Part shown: positions 58,915-64,000 of the stretch, piece by piece
Position numbering within the stretch: position 1 is the stretch's first letter
How the letters are laid out: every line of letters starts with the position of its first letter
Source of the DNA: Herbaspirillum sp.
GTDB taxonomy: Bacteria > Pseudomonadota > Gammaproteobacteria > Burkholderiales > Burkholderiaceae_D
NCBI RefSeq assembly: GCF_017744395.1
Contig: NZ_JAGIBI010000001.1
Location: 248,001 to 312,000 of the forward strand
DNA length: 64,000 nt
Reading direction: 5' to 3'
Position numbers and translations under genes: made by a program
The notes under the pieces: generated by a model
Seen by the model: the letters and a program-made list of their open reading frames with translations, nothing else
Database searches by the model: none
What the model was told of the DNA's origin: nothing

Positions 58915-61400
58915 TGCGCAGTGTGATCATCGGCTTTGCCTTCGGCATCGGTTTGCTGCAGATGCAGGCGCGGCTGCCCGGCATCGAGTGGTACGCGGTC
59001 GGCCTGGTGCTGGCCGGACTGCTGGCGTTCACCGCGTGGAAATTCTGGCAACCCTATCTGCGCATCCCGTTGCTGCTCACCTGTGGCGCCTGGGTGGGTT
59101 TTTTGTGGGCCGCGGCTTTCGCGAACTATTACCTTGAGCAGGAGCTGCCGCCGGCATGGGAGGGCAGGGACGTGACCGTGATCGGCACCGTGGCCGACCT
59201 GCCGGACCGCAATGCGCAGGGCGTGCGCTTTCGTTTCGATGTCGAACAGGTGGTGCTGCAGGGGACGGTGAAGCCGCCGGTGCCGCCCAGACTGGCGCTG
59301 GCGTGGTACGGCAACCGCCGTTACCAGGCGCCGGTCGAGGATGGCGAGGGAACGTTGCCGGCGCCGCAGGCGACGGCCGAGATCCGGCCCGGCGAACGCT
59401 GGCGGCTGACGGTGCGCCTGAAGCGCCCGCACGGCAACGCCAATCCGGATGGATTCGATTACGAGCTGTGGCTGTTGCAGGACGACGTGCGCGCCACCGG
59501 TTATGTGGTGGGCGCGCCGGCTGCGGCCGGCGCCCCGGCGAGCGCGGCCAACCGGCGTCTCGACGCTTTCGTCTGGACCCCGTCCAACGCCGTCGAATAC
59601 GCGCGCGGCTGGCTGCGCGACCGCATCCTGGCGGCATTGCCGGGTGAACCGTACGCGCCGGTGGTGGCGGCGCTGGTCATGGGCGACCAGCGCGGCATCA
59701 GCCAATCCGACTGGAGCATCTTCAATCGCACCGGCATCGGCCACCTGATGGCCATTTCCGGCCTGCACATCACCATGTTGGCGGCCTTGTGCGGCGGCCT
59801 GGCGAGCTGGCTGTGGCGGCGTTCGTTCTTTACCGGCGCGCAGTTGCCGCTGCTGCTGCCGGCGCAGAAGGTGGCGGTCATCGCCGGCATGCTCACGGCG
59901 ATCCTGTATGTCTTGCTGGCCGGCTTCGGCGTGCCGGCGCAGCGCACGCTGTACATGCTGGTGGTGGTCGGCATCGCCTTCTGGAGCGGTCGCATCACGC
60001 GCGTGTCGGTAGTGCTGTGCCTGGCGCTGGGGCTGGTGCTGCTGCTCGATCCCTGGTCGCTGATGTGGCCGGGCTTCTGGCTGTCGTTCGGCGCCGTGGC
60101 CCTGCTGATGTACGGCACGGTCGGGCGCATGCAGCCGGGCCGCGCGATGGAGGCGGCCGCGCGTACCCAATGGTGGCAGAAGCTGTGGCTGGCGACCAAG
60201 GCCGGCGCCCAGGCCCAGTACATCATCACGCTCGGCCTGGTGCCGCTGACGGTGTTGCTGTTCGGCCAATATTCGTTGGTCAGCCCGATCGCCAACGCTG
60301 TCGCTATCCCGCTGGTGGGGCTGGTGGTCACGCCGCTGTCGCTCTTGGGCAGCGTGTTGCCGGCCTTCGCCGCCGGGTGGGTGCTGCAGATACCGCACCA
60401 GTTGCTGGCGTGGCTGGCCGAATTCCTGGGCTGGTTGAACGCGATGCCTTTCGCGGTATGGGAGACGCCGCTGCCGAGTTGGTGGATGTTCCTGCTGGCG
60501 TTGGGCGGTACGCTGCTGGTGCTGGCGCCGCGCGGCTGGCCGGCCCGCTGGCTGGGCGTGTTCGGCTGGCTGCCGCTGCTGTTGAACGGGCCCTCGGCGC
60601 CGCCCGACGGCAGCATGCGCGTCACCGCCTTCGACATCGGGCAAGGCATGGCGCTGCTGGTGGAGACGCCGGGCCACCGCCTGCTGTACGACACCGGCCC
60701 GTATTACACGCCACAATCCGACGGCGCTACCCGGGTGCTGCTGCCTTACTTGCGCGCGCGCGGCATCGACCGGCTCGACCGGGTGGTTATCTCGCATAGC
60801 GATATCGACCACTCCGGCGGCGCCTTGTCGCTGTTCAAGGGCGTGCGGGTCGACAGCGTCTATTCGTCGCTGGCCGCCGACAGCCCCATCGTCAAGGCGG
60901 CGCCGGCGCACCGGCGCTGCGTGGCGGGGCAGTCGTGGAACTGGGACGGCATCGGCTTCACCATGCTGCATCCGGCGCCGGCGATCTATGACAGCGACAA
61001 ATGGAAACCCAATGCGCTTAGCTGCGTGCTGAAGGTGCAGATCGGGCGCCAGTCGATCCTGCTAGCCGGCGATGCCGAGGCGATACAGGAAGACCAGATG
61101 CTCAACGGCGCCATGGCCGAGCAGTTGCCGTCGACGGTGCTGCTGGCGCCGCATCACGGCAGCAGGACTTCCTCGACCGAGCCGTTCCTGCGCGCCGTGC
61201 GGCCGGAGGCGGCGATCTTCCAGGTCGGTTACCGCAATCGCTTCAACCATCCCAATCCGGAAGTCTTTGAGCGCTACCAGCGCCTGGGCATCCGCCGTTT
61301 GCGCACCGATGAATCGGGGGCGGTGACCGTCACCTTCGGCGACCAGTTGGGCGTGGAGGAATACCGCAAGGCGCATCGGCGCTACTGGTACGGGCGTTAA
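58914..61400 (+). CDS. comEC: DNA internalisation competence protein ComEC/Rec2
   Basis: 828 residues. N-terminal helices (LVLAGLLAFTAWKFW, LLLTCGAWVGFLWAAAF), an OB-type DUF4131 region (GTVADLPDRNAQGVRFRFDVEQV), the competence domain with GHLMAISGLHITMLAALCGGLASW and many helices, then a metallo-beta-lactamase-like C-terminal domain with VISHSDIDHSGGALSLFKGV and APHHGSRTSS. It forms the inner-membrane DNA uptake channel, and the C-terminal domain degrades the non-transforming strand. Its presence points to a natural transformation pathway or its remnants in this organism. Confidence 0.95.
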   Translation: MRSVIIGFAFGIGLLQMQARLPGIEWYAVGLVLAGLLAFTAWKFWQPYLRIPLLLTCGAWVGFLWAAAFANYYLEQELPPAWEGRDVTVIGTVADLPDRNAQGVRFRFDVEQVVLQGTVKPPVPPRLALAWYGNRRYQAPVEDGEGTLPAPQATAEIRPGERWRLTVRLKRPHGNANPDGFDYELWLLQDDVRATGYVVGAPAAAGAPASAANRRLDAFVWTPSNAVEYARGWLRDRILAALPGEPYAPVVAALVMGDQRGISQSDWSIFNRTGIGHLMAISGLHITMLAALCGGLASWLWRRSFFTGAQLPLLLPAQKVAVIAGMLTAILYVLLAGFGVPAQRTLYMLVVVGIAFWSGRITRVSVVLCLALGLVLLLDPWSLMWPGFWLSFGAVALLMYGTVGRMQPGRAMEAAARTQWWQKLWLATKAGAQAQYIITLGLVPLTVLLFGQYSLVSPIANAVAIPLVGLVVTPLSLLGSVLPAFAAGWVLQIPHQLLAWLAEFLGWLNAMPFAVWETPLPSWWMFLLALGGTLLVLAPRGWPARWLGVFGWLPLLLNGPSAPPDGSMRVTAFDIGQGMALLVETPGHRLLYDTGPYYTPQSDGATRVLLPYLRARGIDRLDRVVISHSDIDHSGGALSLFKGVRVDSVYSSLAADSPIVKAAPAHRRCVAGQSWNWDGIGFTMLHPAPAIYDSDKWKPNALSCVLKVQIGRQSILLAGDAEAIQEDQMLNGAMAEQLPSTVLLAPHHGSRTSSTEPFLRAVRPEAAIFQVGYRNRFNHPNPEVFERYQRLGIRRLRTDESGAVTVTFGDQLGVEEYRKAHRRYWYGR

Positions 61401-61515
61401 AGCCCGTTAAGAATGCTGCCAGGGGCGCGCATTTCGCGATCCGGGAAAATAGCACGCTTGCGGTCGTCGCGGTTTTGCTATGCTGCCGCCAGAGCCTTTC
61501 TCCGATTCCGTTTCC

Positions 61516-62331
61516 ATGAGTTTGCCCATCCTGCATTTCGCCCATGCCAACAGCTACCCGGCGGGTACCTATGGCATGTTTTTCGAACAACTGCGCCAAC
61601 ACTATGACGTGCGGGCGCTGGCCATGCATGCCCACAATCCGCGCTACCCGGTCGATGACGGCTGGCGCAAGCTCACGCGCGAACTGATCGAGGAGCTGGA
61701 GCGCAATTATCGCGAACCGGTGATCCTGGTCGGCCATTCGATGGGCGGCATCCTGTCGCTGATGGCCGCGCGCAAGCGGCCCGACCTGGCGCGCTGCGTA
61801 GTGCTGCTGGATTCGCCGGTGGTGGCCGGCTGGCGCGCGCAGGCGTTGCGCGTGGTCAAGCTGCTCAAGTTCGAAACCAAACGCTCGCCGTCGGTGGCGT
61901 CGAGCAAGCGGCGCAACGCCTGGCCCGACATGGAGGCCGCCTATCAGCATTACGCCGCCAAGGCCATGTTCGCCGCCTGGCCGCAGCGGGTGCTGCGCGA
62001 CTACGTCGAACATGGCACCGCGCCCAACGAAGACGGCAGCGTGCGCCTGCGCTTCACGCGCGAGGCCGAGACCGCGGTCTACCGTACCATTCCGCATCAT
62101 CTGGGTTGCCTGACCCGGCGGCCTTATCCGGTACCCATCGGCTTCGTCGGCGGCACCGACTCGGTGGAGTGCCGCCTGGCCGGGCTGGACGCCACCAAAC
62201 GGCTGGTCGGCAAGCATTTCCGCCAGATTCCGGGCGGCCACCTGTTCCCGATGGAGTCGCCAACGCCGGCGGCGCAGGCCACCCACGAGATGATCCAGGA
62301 GCTCCTGCAGGCGGGAAGGGCGTCGAACTAG
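61516..62331 (+). CDS. Alpha/beta hydrolase
   Basis: 271 residues from ATG 61516 (track start 12 codons earlier). The hydrolase fold is seen in ILHFAHANSYPAGTYGMFFEQLRQHYDVRALAMHAHNPRYPVDDGWRKLTRELIEELE. The nucleophile elbow is VILVGHSMGGILSLMAAR, and a C-terminal His follows in FRQIPGGHLFPMESP. The product is a serine hydrolase of unknown substrate, with no signal peptide. It follows comEC by 115 bp with no visible terminator. Confidence 0.88.
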   Translation: MSLPILHFAHANSYPAGTYGMFFEQLRQHYDVRALAMHAHNPRYPVDDGWRKLTRELIEELERNYREPVILVGHSMGGILSLMAARKRPDLARCVVLLDSPVVAGWRAQALRVVKLLKFETKRSPSVASSKRRNAWPDMEAAYQHYAAKAMFAAWPQRVLRDYVEHGTAPNEDGSVRLRFTREAETAVYRTIPHHLGCLTRRPYPVPIGFVGGTDSVECRLAGLDATKRLVGKHFRQIPGGHLFPMESPTPAAQATHEMIQELLQAGRASN

Positions 62332-62404
62332 ACGGGAAGCTCCGGGTGCGGTGTTTTCCCCATGCAAGTTTCGCTTCGGCGAGACAGATATCGGCAAGGG
62401 GGAT

Positions 62405-64000
<1,596 letters not shown>

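Noticed and set aside
58278-60971. 897-codon minus ORF opposite tatD and comEC
   Set aside because: Gln/Arg/His-rich shadow across two genes with clear motifs.

Overview
The window is G+C-rich, almost fully coding DNA from a betaproteobacterium, most likely Oxalobacteraceae and Herbaspirillum-like. The grounds are gene content and order: prfB-lysS with a programmed frameshift, rpfE-recJ, lolC-lolD, tatD-comEC, pyrG, many LysR and GntR regulators, TRAP, ABC and MFS transporters, and a FecI/FecR/TonB receptor set. Genus is inferred from protein-level recognition; no rRNA is present to confirm it.

Left part (1-22440) is accessory metabolism. A cupin fragment and two small unknown proteins come first. 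Then there is an aconitase/GntR/leaderless solute-binding-protein operon, divergent from a Tat-exported beta-propeller lactonase and an ACS-type MFS permease. Next comes a compact eight-gene operon (about 15.4 to 8.1 kb, minus strand): UTRA GntR regulator, FrdA/AprA-like flavoprotein, dicluster ferredoxin, NitT/TauT-type ABC transporter, HEAT-repeat protein and DUF971 protein. Its binding protein carries a C-terminal extension resembling NosL, and a perfect palindrome precedes the regulator. A Fur-box-controlled FecI-FecR-TonB transducer system and a LysR/DHA2 MFS pair follow.

From 22.4 to 24.15 kb lies a decayed, AT-richer islet abutting the 3' end of tRNA-Ser(UGA). It holds a short integrase N-terminal stub, gene fragments, an orphan secreted protein and a pair of 16-bp repeats. 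This looks like the scar of a tRNA-targeted genomic island.

From 24.3 to 33.8 kb are a catalytically atypical SDR, a 27-residue membrane peptide, a TauE exporter, and a cluster whose order matches the itaconate catabolic locus of Pseudomonas: divergent LysR, itaconyl-CoA hydratase, acyl-CoA dehydrogenase, itaconate CoA-transferase and citramalyl-CoA lyase, plus a Zn alcohol dehydrogenase and an orphan TRAP binding protein.

From 33.8 to 40.1 kb are argC with a divergent LysR gene, a GNAT/MocR pair, a DUF4118 membrane protein, a lipase-like hydrolase and a Gln-rich glycine-zipper protein.

The right part is mostly core: prfB-lysS, then PhoX phosphatase, a lipoprotein and a diguanylate cyclase set between prfB and recJ, followed by rpfE, a UvrD-like helicase, lolCD, argE, tatD, comEC, a hydrolase and the start of pyrG. 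A 167-bp palindromic MITE-like element ends exactly in the lysS stop codon; two other TTAGAACC-type sequences lie after recJ and at the argE stop.
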